Origin: Heterobilharzia americana
Lineage: Eukaryota; Platyhelminthes; Trematoda; Strigeidida; Schistosomatidae
Reading direction: 5' to 3'
NCBI GenBank assembly: GCA_944470555.2
Contig: OX104128.1
Location: forward strand, 39,167,920-39,231,919
Length of the DNA: 64,000 bases
In this document: in pieces, positions 48,234 to 61,095 of the stretch
Numbering within the stretch: position 1 is the stretch's first letter
Layout: every line of letters starts with the position of its first letter
The notes under the pieces: model-generated
Told to the model about the DNA's origin: nothing
Databases searched by the model: none
What the model saw: the letters and a program-made list of their open reading frames with translations, nothing else
Position numbers and translations under genes: made by a program

Positions 48234-50661
48234 CCAGGTGAGGTTACTCTGTCTATATAGTACTTAATAATTGTCAAGAAATACCTAAGTGTATTTTATC
48301 TCGTCTGTTGAAGCACTCTGGATTTGTGTAAATATGAAAAGTTTTGGGTGTCAATCTTTCTTGATGCGGCCAGAAAGCTATAAAACCAATCATAAATGGC
48401 GCTACATTCTGCAGGATTCAGCTACCAATTTGACTTTGGCGGAACTAAGGTGCTTCAGAAAGGTTTTTTGTCATACCAAGAAAGTAGCCCTACATACTTA
48501 ACCAAATCAAGTCATCGCCCAATATTTGTGATTCCCTTCTATCAAAACCTGACCATAGTCCATATAAATTTTCAGTGCAATTACTTAATTTATTTTTTTG
48601 AGAATGAGTGAGGTGTTTAGATTCATCTCGGTTCTGGTTACTCTCTACAGACCTTTAGAAATACAATCAGTAGACGTCATTAGATTATGGAAAATTAAGC
48701 TTCATGGCATAGTACACTTTGTCATCTGTCTCAAACTCTACCCTTTAAAGCTATCGAATATTTGGAAGATTATTATAATTTATGAGGTCTGCAAACCGAA
48801 ACTACCCACTTCAACTCTTATGTATATAAATCAGTCCACTTGCATCGAATATAACAGAGATTATCTAAATTTGGAGTATTTATATTTAGCTCTGGGAAAA
48901 CATTAAAGCCTCTTTGTGAATATAGGCTACACAGACAACTTTATCTTCTTGATATATATGTTTTCTTAAGGTATGGTTAAGACTGTAACCAAATTCAAAG
49001 CTCGTCAAAGGTTTTTGTCGATTCACCTCAAGTTGTTATTCATCGTAGACTGACATCAGTTGGAGGAGTAAAAATGAAACCCGGTAGCACTAGACAGCTG
49101 TTTCTCCCTAGTATGGGAGTATGGAGCTCCTCGGCAGTGCGCACCCACTACCCGCACCACAAGGGGTCGAACGCACGACCTTCAGGTTCCGCGGCCAGCG
49201 CGTTACCACTGAGCCACTGGGTCAGAATCCATTGGTCCATATTTCCAACTTCTGTTAGCTCACGATATAGCGCAACCGCCACCCAATATCATCATTGAGT
49301 AACTGTCCTCACGATCATCAGTCTATGATGAATAACAACTTGAAATATTCCCAAATCTCCACAACTCCCTCAAAAAAAAAGATTTACCTCAAATTCTAAT
49401 CAAGTTCACCAATAATGGATGCCATGAGAGCAAACTTAAGGAGTTCAAATTATATCACTATCAAGGGAACTATATATGAAATTACTCTACGAGAGCCTCT
49501 GTGTTTTAGCATTCAGTCAAAAACCTGTTGTACCATGAATTTATTTTGCGTGACCAAAAATACCAGATTTCTCCCAACATATTTGCTGATTATGACGAAT
49601 CCGTGACATGAAAATGAGACATACATATTGTTGCCTCTAGTAATTATTCTCATTTTGTTTTACTACTTATAAGTAAGCAAATAAATAATATGTAAAATAT
49701 CAACATCCCAGTAACAAGGAATTATCACATCCAAACTACAACAACATTTTATATTACTCAGCGCTCATTTGGGAAGTTGAATCATTTACAGATTTCTTTT
49801 GGCAGTGTCTTTCATCTTTGTTATTGATGTATTTGGTAACAAGAAGAAAAATAACTTCCACTGTAGGACTCAAATTAAAAATTGGGGAATGTTTACATGT
49901 TACCTTTTTTCTATCTACTTAATTAACTAAGGAAACTCCTCAATTTCGATGACAAATCTTGTGAGAAACTTATTGGCACACATGTTTCTCAATGAACTAC
50001 TTTGTAAAGGACTATCGCAAATAGAGTGATGCTTCGGAAACGGAATAAAGAGTTGTTAAATGTAACTAGTATTTTAGTTCAGGCACTTCATGGAAAGCAT
50101 CCAGATCATAATTTATCATTTTCATAACTAACTGGCGAATTTTGAGACTTTCAAACTGGTTGATGCATAGCTTAAATGTTGAAGAAAGCCGGTTTTTCCA
50201 ATGATTAAAGTTGACGATTTATCGTAATCTTAAACGAGTCAACAAACTGAATTGTAATGATTTATATTGATTATTTTTAAATTCCTGAGAACGAATCTAG
50301 TTCCACATTGTTCCTATATCTTACTCAAATTACAAACTCGATTAAGAAACCTTGACCACTATTTGACATCTGAAGATCGCATCCATCACCATCCATTGAC
50401 AAGTCCGTGTGGATATTCTATTCCTAAGTATGATCGTCATTTTCACTTCAACAACACTATAAACATAGATCGATAGTCACCTCACTTTTCATTCTTAATC
50501 CAATAATTATGGCAGCATGACGTATTTTTGGTTAAAAGGGGATAAAAATAAGTTTTATCTTTGAATCGAATCAATGAATTCATTTCTTCAATGAATCCAT
50601 GAAAACACTTTTTCTATATGTAAATGCCTGTTGAAAATTTTTAATGTAACATGAAGAAGAA
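48234..50661. other. Unassigned DNA around a family A repeat
   Basis: Longest frame is 102 codons at 48,598-48,906 (+), without recognisable motif and with low-complexity AT-rich codons. Family A copy at 49.0-49.4 kb; otherwise nothing. Confidence 0.55.
49025..49365 (-). repeat. Family A repeat, one arm plus spacer
   Basis: Nearly identical to the left part of the 58.8-kb copy: GTTGTTATTCATCGTAGACT, CTAGACAGCTGTTTCTCCC, AAGGGGTCGAAC. The CTGA of the core is CCGA, so the ribozyme is probably inactive. Confidence 0.75.
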
Positions 50662-50669
50662 TGGAACTA

Positions 50670-52060
50670 TTATTATTATTAGTAGTCCCTTGGGTTACTA
50701 ATGGAACATAGGGCTTCAGTAGCACGTCTCCAGTGAACTCTGTTTTTCCGAAATCTTTTCAACATGGCTCCACGACACCCCCATAAGCTCTCATTTCCTC
50801 CTCGCACGATCTCCTCCATGTCACCCTCGACACCGACGCCCAACTCGTCGCTTCCCATGGGGATTCCACTCGAGTAGCTGGCCTGACGCGTGATGTCCCC
50901 AGTCGGCCTTCTCAGTGTATGCCCAATCCATCTCCACTTCCTCCTCCTGCATATTTGTTGAGTGATAGCTTCTTGGTTGGTTCGTTCTCAGAGCTCCTTG
51001 TTGCTTATTCTCATTATTCTGGCAATCCATCTGATCTTCAGTAGCGAGCATAAGTAGTTGTTGGTGAATGTGTGTAGTTTATTGGAAATCCCTTTCGTGA
51101 CGCGCCAAGTCTCTGAACCATCACACAGAAGCACTGACTTGACGTTGGTGTTGAAAATCCGGATCCTGTTCCACATGCTGAATGGAGTGCAGAAGATCTC
51201 CACACCCGTTTCAGGCTAATGAACGCCTGTCTTCCTGTCTTTCCGATCCTGGCTGACTTTGACATCCTCGTCTGTGCCTGTGCTGCCTGTAGTTGAAACA
51301 GTGCTTCCTAGATAGGTGAAGGAGGTTACTTCCCTTAAGTTTCTCCCCTTGATGGTGATTGGAGTTTGTTGTTGTTGATGGTGGTGGCGCGGTATGTTCA
51401 TCACCTTTGTCTTTTCTATACTCACTTGAAGTCCCGTCTTCACTGCCCTACCTCTTCTGCTAAACTGTTAGTTTTTGCCTGTAGATCTTTAAGTTTGTGT
51501 GACATCAGACACAAGTCATCGCTGGCGAAATCCAGATCTTCTAGGTTCTTTTCTGCAGTCCAGCGTATCCCCATATTCCCACAGCTCTCCACTGTTTGCT
51601 GCATGATCCAGTCAGTTGAACACAATCAGGAATATCATGGGGGATAGTAGGCAACCTTGTTTCACTCCCTCCTGTCTTCACTTCAAAAGCATCACTGAGC
51701 TTCCCATTGTGGATTACTTGGCATGTGGCATCTTCATATAGTTGTTTAATGAGGTGGATAAAGGTTTGCGGTACTCCGTAGTAATGAAGCAGTTTCCAAA
51801 TTACCCCTCTGTCGACGCTGTCAAAGGCCTTCTCAAAGTCGATGAAGTTGAGGTAGAGAGCTGATTGCCATTCTGTGCTCTGTTCTGTGATGATGCGAAG
51901 CGTTACAATTTGGTCTGCACATGATTTGTACTTCCTGAATCCAGCCAGCCAGCCTGTTCCGGTCGTAGTTTTGAATCCAGTGCATCCTTAAGCCTTTCCA
52001 AGATGATGCAGCTTGATATTTTGCTTGCTCTGGGTGGACAGGAGAGTGATTCCGCGCCAG
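50670..52060 (-). mobile_element. RTE-like LINE, 5'-truncated, with 8-bp target duplication
   Basis: Minus strand from the RT palm (SKLRPEQAGWLDSGS at 51,903-52,124; FEKAFDSVDR near 51,830) to the 3' end with an (AAT)n tail. TGGAACTA lies at 50,662-50,669 and 52,061-52,068. The catalytic box is FASDD and the GGSETRLP break is shared with copy 1. The C-terminal frames are at 50,821-51,265. Confidence 0.85.
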
Positions 52061-52068
52061 TGGAACTA

Positions 52069-52734
52069 CAATTGCTTCTTTGAAATTTCACCATCTCTAG
52101 TACACAGAAATTGTACAATTGCAAGATATAGGCGATGAACTGTTACTAGTCACCTATATATGACTACTGATAAGCTAAATTCTTATTTATTTGTGAAGTG
52201 CTTCATTACAGTTTTAAATTGAATAAGCAGGCAATCTGCCTTTCGTTCATCCTTATGTATCTAGTTAGAAATATCTAGTATAGAGCAGAATCAACGAGGC
52301 ATCAAACAACAAAATTTCATTTTCAAATGTTCTCAATAGAAAAATTGATAAGGAAAATTTAAAAACTCAAATTTATATGAAACCAACTGATTCCAATCCG
52401 TATATACAAACAATCTTTTTGAATGGTGATATAATGCTACACACTAAACTTATAAAAACAGAAAGAAGAACTAGAAAATGACCTAGTAAAACCAACCACT
52501 TTGTCCAGAGTTGTTAAGAAAATTTATCATCAACCTAAAGTGGTCATTGCAAACCAAAAAACTAATCCAATGTCTTGATGATTAAATTTAGATAACTCAA
52601 ATTTATGAAAGTTAATATAGCTCTTCATTATACAAAATATCTTCGTTCTGTTTTCCCCAGAGCAACTAACAGGATGACAAAGAAAGACGAGTTGAATGTA
52701 ATCAAGAAAGTTAAGTGAAGTAATTCCATTTCAG
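52069..52734. other. Unassigned DNA
   Basis: Between a LINE target duplication and a PLE terminal repeat; nothing recognised. Confidence 0.6.
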
Positions 52735-53639
52735 TCTGTTTATTAGAAAGTTCATACTGTGAAACAGTATCACTTACTGGATAACGTTTCAGACACAATT
52801 TATTATCCATATTCATATCAGTTGGCCCCACAACTATGAGACAGAGTTTATACAGTCCTGATTTCCTCTCCTTCTTTGTGTAGAATTTTCCACGTGCGAA
52901 ACAGGTGGAGAATCATTTCGATTGCATTTATTTGGCATTGATTTGATAAATTAGGATTCGATTACCAATCTCTTTCTCTACCCAACTAAGTTGGTTTTCA
53001 ACACTGTCTCTCTATCCCACCCTACTGTGTGATTATGCGTAGTTTCGTGTAAAGCTATAGCTAAGATTTTTTTGAATAACTTCATATCTTACTGAGATAT
53101 ACTTTCCTTGATTTAGCAGTGTTGTTGTCTTCTGTTATTCTGATCTACCCTGGTCGACTACTTCGACCTACATATTTCACCTCACAATCATTGCAAAGAT
53201 TTTCTAAAGAAAATTATTTTGCTTAATTGCATCAATAGGATCTTTCAACCTTCAAAGTTCGTTTCTTATCGCTACTGTTGATTTAAATGCCACTCCGAGA
53301 ATTCTTCGTAGTACTTCTGGGGCGACTTCTTTGCATGGAACACAGTGCAGGCTTTGTATTCTCTCTCAAACCTCTCACCATTATTACCATAAGTAGCAGA
53401 ATCATCATTATTAACACCTGTATTACTACAAATGATACTATAACTACTATTGGGAATATTTTCCTTTCCATTTCTTATAAATTTCTTGACAAATTTAGGT
53501 GGGTAATCATCGAGACGCAAAAATATTCTTAATGTGTTTAATTAAATGTCATAGATATTCTAACCAACTGGTAAGCTTCTTCGCCCCATCATTTAGGCAC
53601 TTCACTCCACCTACTTTAACTGAGATGCTGTGAGATGAT

Positions 53640-53890
53640 TTGAAGTCTAAGTAACAATTCGAATGCGAAGGTTTCCTGTGGATATCAGATGCGAAACTTC
53701 CACGAGGCTTTCACCTAATCTTCCAATACATGATTTCTAGCTCATATCCATCACTTTCAAAGTCATAGGTAAACTGAGTTGCATTCAATACTGAGTTCAT
53801 ATGTGTCAAGTATCTATTGATGTGTACCGATTTCAGTACAGTAAGTGAGTCATCTACATATCAGAACCATATCTTTGAAGTAAGATTAGA
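53640..53890 (-). pseudogene. PLE reverse transcriptase catalytic box region
   Basis: Minus strand: YVDDSLTVLKSVHINRYLTH, preceded by a stop, then a QFTYDFESDGYELEIMYWKI stretch and HRKPSHSNCYLDFK. YVDD is intact, but the stop just upstream and further breaks make it inactive. The copy at 63,330 carries the same block. Confidence 0.65.
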
Positions 53891-54201
53891 TGTTTGAAGA
53901 GCCACCTGCTCCCAACCATCCATAAATACGTCTGCGATGATAGTGGATGTTGGTGACTCCATAGAAACCTCTTCAGATTGTTTAAATATTTTATTCTGGA
54001 ACTTGAAAATTGCAGATGTTCGACACAATCATACTCCTAACACGATTTCCTCGATCAGCATCTTAGTTGGATTTGTAAGCTCACTGTCATCCATAAGCGT
54101 ATTTCTGATTGCCTCCAGAGACATATGGATCTGTGTATTCGTGTGACGACTAAGTGTGTGAAAACTAACCATTTTTCACTGTTATCCACTTGTATATCAT
54201 C

Positions 54202-54845
54202 TTACGTATGCTTTAGGTCATAAGAGTTAGTAAATGGTGATTTTGAGTGATTTCTCATTGTGTCAAGCACCACTGCTAAATATTTAGACACCTCGTAAGT
54301 CCTGGTGTTTCTAAAATCTACTATAGGCCTTTTGGGATAACGCGGCTTATGAGTCTTAATAGCACCATACATTCTACTGAGATTATTACTTTTTGGCACT
54401 AAATTAAGCCGTTTTGCCTCACCTAGAAACGGCTTCATTCGACGTATCAGATGTCTTGAAGGTTTATTAACCTTATTCATAATAGAACCCACTTATTCCT
54501 AATTTCTTCATATAGTTCTGTTTCTATATACTTATTCACTTCGCAGATATAGTCAGATCTGTTCTTCACAACTGATGAGTTGCCTTTATCCGCTTTGGAA
54601 ATTACCACATTGGTATTATTTTGTAGGTTCCTGAGAGCTTCTCTTTCTGGCTTGGGTAAATTTGGTTTCATTTTCTTCTGTCGTTCCAGTGTTACATCAT
54701 AATATGCTCTTACCCTACATGAGAATGTCTTATTTATTGAACTTAACGTTAATTCTACTTTGGGTGTGACGTCTGGTTTCCTTTCATTCACCGCTACATT
54801 GAAGCTAAGGCCTTTCTCTAATGCTTGTACTTCTCTTGAGGTTAA
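54202..54845 (-). pseudogene. PLE reverse transcriptase, N-terminal half
   Basis: Two overlapping minus-strand frames. The first (54,477-54,845) has REVQALEKGLSFNVAV and NTNVVISKADKGNSSVV followed by NRSDYI. The second (54,202-54,492) has NLSRMYGAIKTHKPRYPKRP, IVDFRNTRTYEVSKYLAVVL. The DKGN and KTHKP...RPIV blocks are PLE RT landmarks. A frameshift near 54,480 separates them. Confidence 0.8.
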
Positions 54846-54850
54846 GATTA

Positions 54851-56094
54851 TAGTTCAGAGATCGACACTAGCATATCACCAATGATCGACGAACCGAATT
54901 TAATCTAAAAAGCCTAGTGAAATAACTATGACAGACGTGACATCATACGGAACAAGTGGTCTCTTCGTTTACTTGTATATTAACCAATATATAGGTTGTA
55001 TGGAATGTGTTTGTTAATATCAATACATTTAGATAGTTTGCGCGAATGAGCTCAATGAGAAACATATGGGAATATTATAAGGAAGAAGGTTAGACATAGC
55101 CTGGTAGCTTTTATGAGTCAACCAATAATCAACAAACATGTCAACACTGACTTGCTCTCACAACGAATGAAGGGCAACAAAACTGTTTATTGCGATACAT
55201 GTTTGAACAAGACAGCATAATTACGTAAATAACTAGTCATAAACTAGGTAATCAGGATAAGCTAGTGTGAAGAATTCTGACAGCTTACAACTTTCTGTTT
55301 TTTTGGTCTATAAAATAGCTTGAAGTGGAAGAGAAAGCCTCATTCTACCACCACGAAAGCAGTTACACCAAGCGACCGGTGCGTATGTAATCGTTCTGTT
55401 TTAAGCCACAGACTATCTCTGTAGTGTAAGTATGGCATTTTAGCACTGTGTTAAAGTGTAATTCCACGAATGAAGGAAGGGATGTGTATTGTCAACAAGT
55501 GGGGCAGTACTTGAAGAATACGGCACACCTTGCACTAAAATCGTCATTTGCAAAACATGCTTCATTTTCTCTTCTGCTTCCTTCTTGATTTCCTCTACAT
55601 ACATCTGCCTTCTCTCTTGCGTTTTCTTTGCGGAATCCTTACTCGTTGCTGGTAATTCTCTATGATTTCTGCCACCCTCTCAACAGATACTACTTAAATC
55701 CATTGTTATCAGCAACGCTCACTACAATATCATTTACTAGGTGACTTTCTCAGCAGAATTTATTGTTTAGCGTCAAGGTATGATAAAATGTCTAGCGGAA
55801 CATTGGAACGTTTGCTAACGAAAATCTTAGCTCAGAAAACAACTCATACTGGGGAGAAAGTATAGTTTTATACACGAGAATGCAAAGCTGTTAGATTAAA
55901 ATGACATTTGATAATTATAACTTCCATCCACTCATAAAAATGGTTATTGATAAATTCTGACAAATTTGTCACTCGTAATGATACTCGTAATTTCACTTTA
56001 CTATATATGGCCGGATTGCTCATCTTCTGTTGGGAGATGGGCTACTATGAGAATCCTTCGATAGTGCCAGATGATCATGATGTTATATTGATCT
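54851..56094. other. Unassigned DNA
   Basis: After the truncated 5' end of a PLE. No motif recognised. Confidence 0.55.
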
Positions 56095-56405
56095 TTGGGA
56101 CTAACAGATGAACCCTATTTGGGTCTCGTCAGTTGGTCAGGCAATGGTCGAACGATACTGCCCTGTATAGTAACGAGAAATTATAAGTGGCATAAGAGTA
56201 ACTAATACCTGTTTCACAAGAAGTGGTTATTCTTCCTTAATTGTTTAGTTGATAACCATCTAGCGTTTGAAGCGAAGGGTACTGGGTTAGGGCCTCTGTG
56301 GGAACGGATCACTTAATGGGGTACAGGAACGTCCAACTAAGGAGTGAGTTCCAAATAGAACGAAACGCCCGTCTTGAACTCCTCGGCTGGTCACCAAGAT
56401 TATTA
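56095..56405. repeat. Family B repeat, inverted pair
   Basis: Left CCTATTTGGGTCTCGTCAG, right GAGTTCCAAATAGAACGAAAC followed by GCCCGTCTTGAACTCC. The right core lacks CUGA (CTAAGGAGTG). Confidence 0.6.
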
Positions 56406-56964
56406 CTGTTTATTAGCTCTGACTGCTGCGGTCACAGTCTCAAGGTCATCAGATATGGCCATCAATGAGGATAACAGTGTCAACAACTTAAACAAGACAC
56501 ACTGCCCATTTCTTACGCCTCTTAGCCACCGGTAACTGTGGTACTGAGTCTAAAACCTCGCAGTTGTACTGGTCGGTATTTTAATCCGAAATTTAGAACA
56601 CCAATTACTGCTAAACTATTCAAGTATTTTCTTCCTGTCTTCACCTTAAATAATATACTAGCTGGTAGACGAGAATTTTCTACTAACAAGTCAGAGATGA
56701 ACTACTTTCCAGCTCTAACATTTAGTTAGAAACTGTTGAAAAATCCTCCAACTAATCAATCTATTCAAATCAACAACAGAAAACACTTGAAATTTCCAAC
56801 ATTCAGCTTCCGGATGTAACCGAGGATTAATCATATGAAGTAAAAGTTATTAGTTTATTAATCCAACAAACCAAGTCTGAAAGACCAAGGCATTTAAGTT
56901 TCGGTGTTAAAAAGGTGTTTTATCAGCTCGTTAAAAAAACCACTTCATTTTTGACTTTTAGTCG

Positions 56965-57245
56965 ACAATCAACATTATTTGGGACTCGTCAGCTGGACGT
57001 ACCTGATTCCCAGTGAGTGATGTTGTTCCCACCGAGCTTCGGACTCGGGAGAGATCGCTCCAAACGCCAGTGCGTTATCTACTACACCACCGAGCCACGC
57101 TAGCCACTTCTTGTGCGACGGGTATAGTTTTTAGTATAATGGTTTTTATATGATACCGTCGTTGATTGCCCATATGCTAATAGAGACCGATCAATTCGGT
57201 CCAATCAACGACGATATCACATAAAAACCCTTATACTGATAATCA
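56965..57245 (-). repeat. Family B repeat, truncated ribozyme, with hairpin tail
   Basis: ATTTGGGACTCGTCAGCTGG gives half a ribozyme; the part with GAAAC is missing. The tRNA-like A/B boxes follow (ACCACCGAGCCACGCTAGCC on this strand). The tail forms a long hairpin at 57,137-57,239. Confidence 0.7.
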
Positions 57246-58811
57246 ATACTTATATGGACTGCTGCTAAATTCTTCTTCTCAACTCACTGACTTAAAGCAA
57301 ATAAAGCAAACTATTGGGGAAATTAGTATGACTGTACAGTGTCACAATATATTAACATTTTTCCAGTCAACTTCAATATTGTTGATGCATAATTACTTAA
57401 TATATACCTATAACTATGCAACCTGAAGAACAGGAAGAAGGTATCGAAAACAATATTCTTTGTGTCATTCAAAAGAATGAATGATTGGCATAGAACAAGT
57501 GGAACCGATTATACGACAGTTCATCAGACAACTGTCGGTTACATGTGTCACTAAATGGACTCCACTAATCTCAAAAATACCTAGTTATGCATAATCAACG
57601 TTTCTGAAGTAAACTGACTATTGATAATCACTTTGTAATTTCACTAGTTGAATGATTTAAACCCTTTCGATAAACAGTATTTTTATACCAGGGTAATGGA
57701 AATCGATTAGAGGTAAATAATCGTTAAATAGTGATTAGTGTCGCTGCCAAAACCCCAGTCTTGCCAAAGTGTATTAGTTACGCTACATATTGAAATTACT
57801 AGTTTATACAAGACGGCAAAATCGTGGACCATAATGCAGCATTGCATATCGCACACATGAGACAAAAACTGAAGGCTATTTCAAGAGGAATTTATGGTTT
57901 CTAGTTTGCAGAGTTGTTGGTGCTGAATCAGTTTCTCTAAATTTGAAACGGTTGATCAAAATACAAATCGGTAGATTCTCTCTTCAACGTGATAAATTTA
58001 TCACTTATTGCTTAACAGCTTACTCTGAATGGTGACAGCTTAATGTACCTGTAATGGTGAGCAGAAAGATTGATAATGTCTTCTTAAGAACCCGTATATG
58101 CCAGAAACCCTAATTGACCAGTCGCTTTCCTTTGAAATTTCAGGAGGAAAAGCCAAAAGGATTTAAATCTAGTAGGCCTGGAAGTAACCAAGGTCATTGT
58201 AATCTATACAAACCTAGCAATTTGTATGTATTGTAGACTTCACAGCTGACGTTGTAATTTACACCTGTCATATTTCCTCTTTTTTCATAACTGAGGAACT
58301 GAGCAACCACTAAGGTTGGAATCTGAAGGTTATTTTATGAATATTCACATATACATAAATCAGGCTTTATCAAATATTGGCTTATAAGAATCTAATTATT
58401 GAAGTATAAATTAATACTAAATTCTTACGTCTGAGCAACTCACTCCTTATAACTCGATGCCAAATTATATCCAAACACACATATACATATCAGATACGAC
58501 GGCTTGCTTGAACTTTGAGCTACCAAAATTACCCACCAAACAATGTTCATCAGATTCTGTCCTTACAATTTGTTTTAATCATTTAAATATGTCATTTGAA
58601 CGTATCATGTACTGTTGCATATTTTTAAACTATTTTCAATTCTCCGTTTCTCGATTCAAACACAAAGCAGAGAAAAAATGTTACATTATATGAAAGTGAA
58701 CTTTTTCAGTGGAAAAATGTACATCATATTTCTATCCATCAGATGCTTAGCTTTAGTTGCAGATTTTTATACCGTCTGAATGAATCACAACCACCAAAAT
58801 TACGCTTAAAT
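57246..58811. other. Unassigned DNA
   Basis: Nothing recognised; a 78-codon frame at 58,457-58,693 has no family signature. Confidence 0.55.
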
Positions 58812-59400
58812 TTCTCAAGTTGTTATTCATCGTAGACTGACATCAGTTGGAGGAGTAAAAGGGAAACCCGGTAGCACTAGACAGCTGTTTCTCCCTAGTA
58901 TGGGAGTATGGGACTCCTCGACAGTGCGCACCCACGACCCCGCACTACAAGGGGTCGAACCGACGACCTTCAGGTTCCGCGGCCAGCACGTTACCACTGT
59001 GCCACTGGGTCAGAATCCATTGATCCATATTCCCAACTTCTGTTAGCTCACGATATAGCGCAACCGCCACCCAATATCATCATTGAGTAACTGTCCTCAC
59101 GACCATCAGGCTTTGCCCCCACCGGTCACGACTTGTCATTGGAACTTCGGGAATACTTCTCGAAGCTAGTCACCAATGAGCACCAGTTGCTCAGTGGTGT
59201 CGCACTGGCCGCGGAACCTGAAGGTCGTGGGTTCGACCCCTTGTGGTACGGGGTCGTGGGTGCACACTGCCGACGAGTCCCATACTCCCATACTAGGGAG
59301 AAACAGCTGTCCAGTGCTACCGGGTTTTCTTTTTACTCCTCCAACTGATGTCAGTCTACGATGAATAACAACTTGAAATATCTTCAAATCTTCACGACTC
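58812..59400. repeat. Family A repeat, large inverted pair
   Basis: Arms about 58,817-59,003 (minus) and 59,194-59,374 (plus), over 90 % alike by eye, with a spacer of about 190 bases. Both arms hold tRNA-like boxes (GGTTCGACCCC) and the extended stem-II loop CATACTCCCATACTA. Confidence 0.8.
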
Positions 59401-59622
59401 CATCAAAACTCACCTTATATTTCTATTGATTCTTCATAATGGACTGGACGCCCATCTAGAATCAGCTGGTTATTTTTACATTATTGCCTTGAATACTATT
59501 ATTTTTAACATCATCCTGATGCAATAACCATTTCATCTGAAAGTATTGTTCTGCGAGTGAATTTGTTGAAACATTACATGCTGAGAATTTCACTGTCATA
59601 TATATTGTTTAGAATAAAGCGA

Positions 59623-59623
<1 letters not shown>

Positions 59624-59667
<44 letters not shown>
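59624..59667. repeat. (ATT)n microsatellite
   Basis: About 14 units in otherwise unremarkable DNA; no LINE 3' end borders it. Confidence 0.95.
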
Positions 59668-59668
<1 letters not shown>

Positions 59669-60714
59669 TAAAAGGAAATGAATACTTGCTTTCTAGTCTT
59701 CCACTCAAAGATTTACTGTACACCTATTCACAGAGAAAAATGAGTTAATGCCTTATAAACTATAGATACATTACTTGTTAGTAGCAAGTACCGGATTCAG
59801 AGAGAAACCAGGATTATTCAATTGATTTCTATCAGTGAAAAATTGGTTTTTTTTAATTTATAAAAGGGTTGATTCACTTCATAGCAAGCAGCTTCGGTAT
59901 GTCATGTCGTCCAGATGTTTAACACCGGAAGATATCTCTAGAAAAGTGATGTGTTTTTATGTATAGCTCTATGAAATCTAATGAAAAGTGATCATTATTA
60001 AAATATCAAGATGATTTGAAAATCCGTCGATTTCATATAATTTCATTTTAACCATTTTTTTTCTCATAACAGAAATGAATATTAAATTACGGTGAGTTTA
60101 AAATGAATTTGGATTTATGCATAGAAAAGTGTTGGTTAATGGAGAAATTTTGGCGTCTTAAGTTTTGGATAGATTATCTGCCGCAATAGTTTTGATGTAG
60201 AAATATATAGATGTTAAATATATGGTTTAAATTAACACTTGAGAAAACCTGATATCTTGATATAACAAGATATAATGAATTGGGTGTGTCATCATCTAAC
60301 ACTTTGATGCCAACTGTGGAAAATGTTTTTTGGCATGAATTATAAAGTAAACTGCCTTGTGTAAAAAAGTCTGTTTGAAAAAAAAGAACTTTTGTGCAAA
60401 TAGACACTTAAAAAAGCTCAAGAACATAAATTTGCAATGAAATACACATTAATTGACTTATGTATAATTTTCATTTCGTTAATCATTTTCAGCCATGACT
60501 TTGCTTGATTCATATCTTGTTAAAACTGCTTTCTGAATAGATTATTTTGTGTATGAAGACTAAATGTTTAGATTTTGACTACTTCAAAATGGCCTCGGTT
60601 TCTTGAAGCAATGTTGAAAGATATCTCAACCCCAAAGTGTTGGACTTATTCAAGAACCTTTTTTATTTTTGTTTAAAGTTTAATGCTCAAGTCAATATTC
60701 CCACGAGAAATCAC

Positions 60715-61095
60715 CGAGAAAATGTGGGCATTGGAAAGCTGTTTCGTCTTAGTATGAGAATACTCGGAAGTATGCAAACATGACCCACCCGGCTATTTTT
60801 AAATTCTATGATAAGGATGGTACCGCTCGGCCACTAGGTCGCAATCCAATAGTCCGCATTCTTCAACTTTTGTCAGTTCTGCATACTGTGTGACTTTCAT
60901 TCAACGCATCGTTAAGTACCTGTCCTCACATTCAACTTGATTTGCCTTATTGGTCACGACTTCTCACTAACACCTCTAGAAGTCTAATCTAGAGTTAAGT
61001 CACTGATGAGCACTGGACAGTAACTTAGTCCGAAGGTTTTTGGAGATTTACTGATCTCAGGTTGGTATTCATTACAGTTGATTATGAATGACAAC
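60715..61095. repeat. Family A repeat, strongly decayed
   Basis: Recognisable pieces: GGAAAGCTGTTTCGTCTTAG, GGCCACTAGGTCGCAATCC, and a spacer piece GGTCACGACTTCTCACTA. The second arm is nearly lost. Confidence 0.55.

Larger units (their letters stand above)
52735..54850 (-). mobile_element. Penelope-like element, 5'-truncated
   Basis: Terminal repeat 52,735 to about 53,115, then nuclease, linker, RT and N-terminal region on the minus strand up to 54,850. It is the longest coding stretch of any PLE copy here. Its 53,421-54,091 part reappears at 63,330-64,000. Confidence 0.8.

Noticed and set aside
44870..48245. Target duplication for LINE copy 2
   Set aside because: No matching word of six or more bases at the two ends; the left edge lies in PLE sequence and the right does not.
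48598..48906. 102-codon frame
   Set aside because: No known motif, AT-rich codons, no splice or promoter context; frames of this length are expected by chance in 64 kb.
60484..60540. Acceptor CATTTTCAG followed by a short frame MTLLDSYLVKTAF
   Set aside because: In the phase left by SapB exon 10 the second codon is a stop, and the site lies 28 kb beyond a better 3' end.
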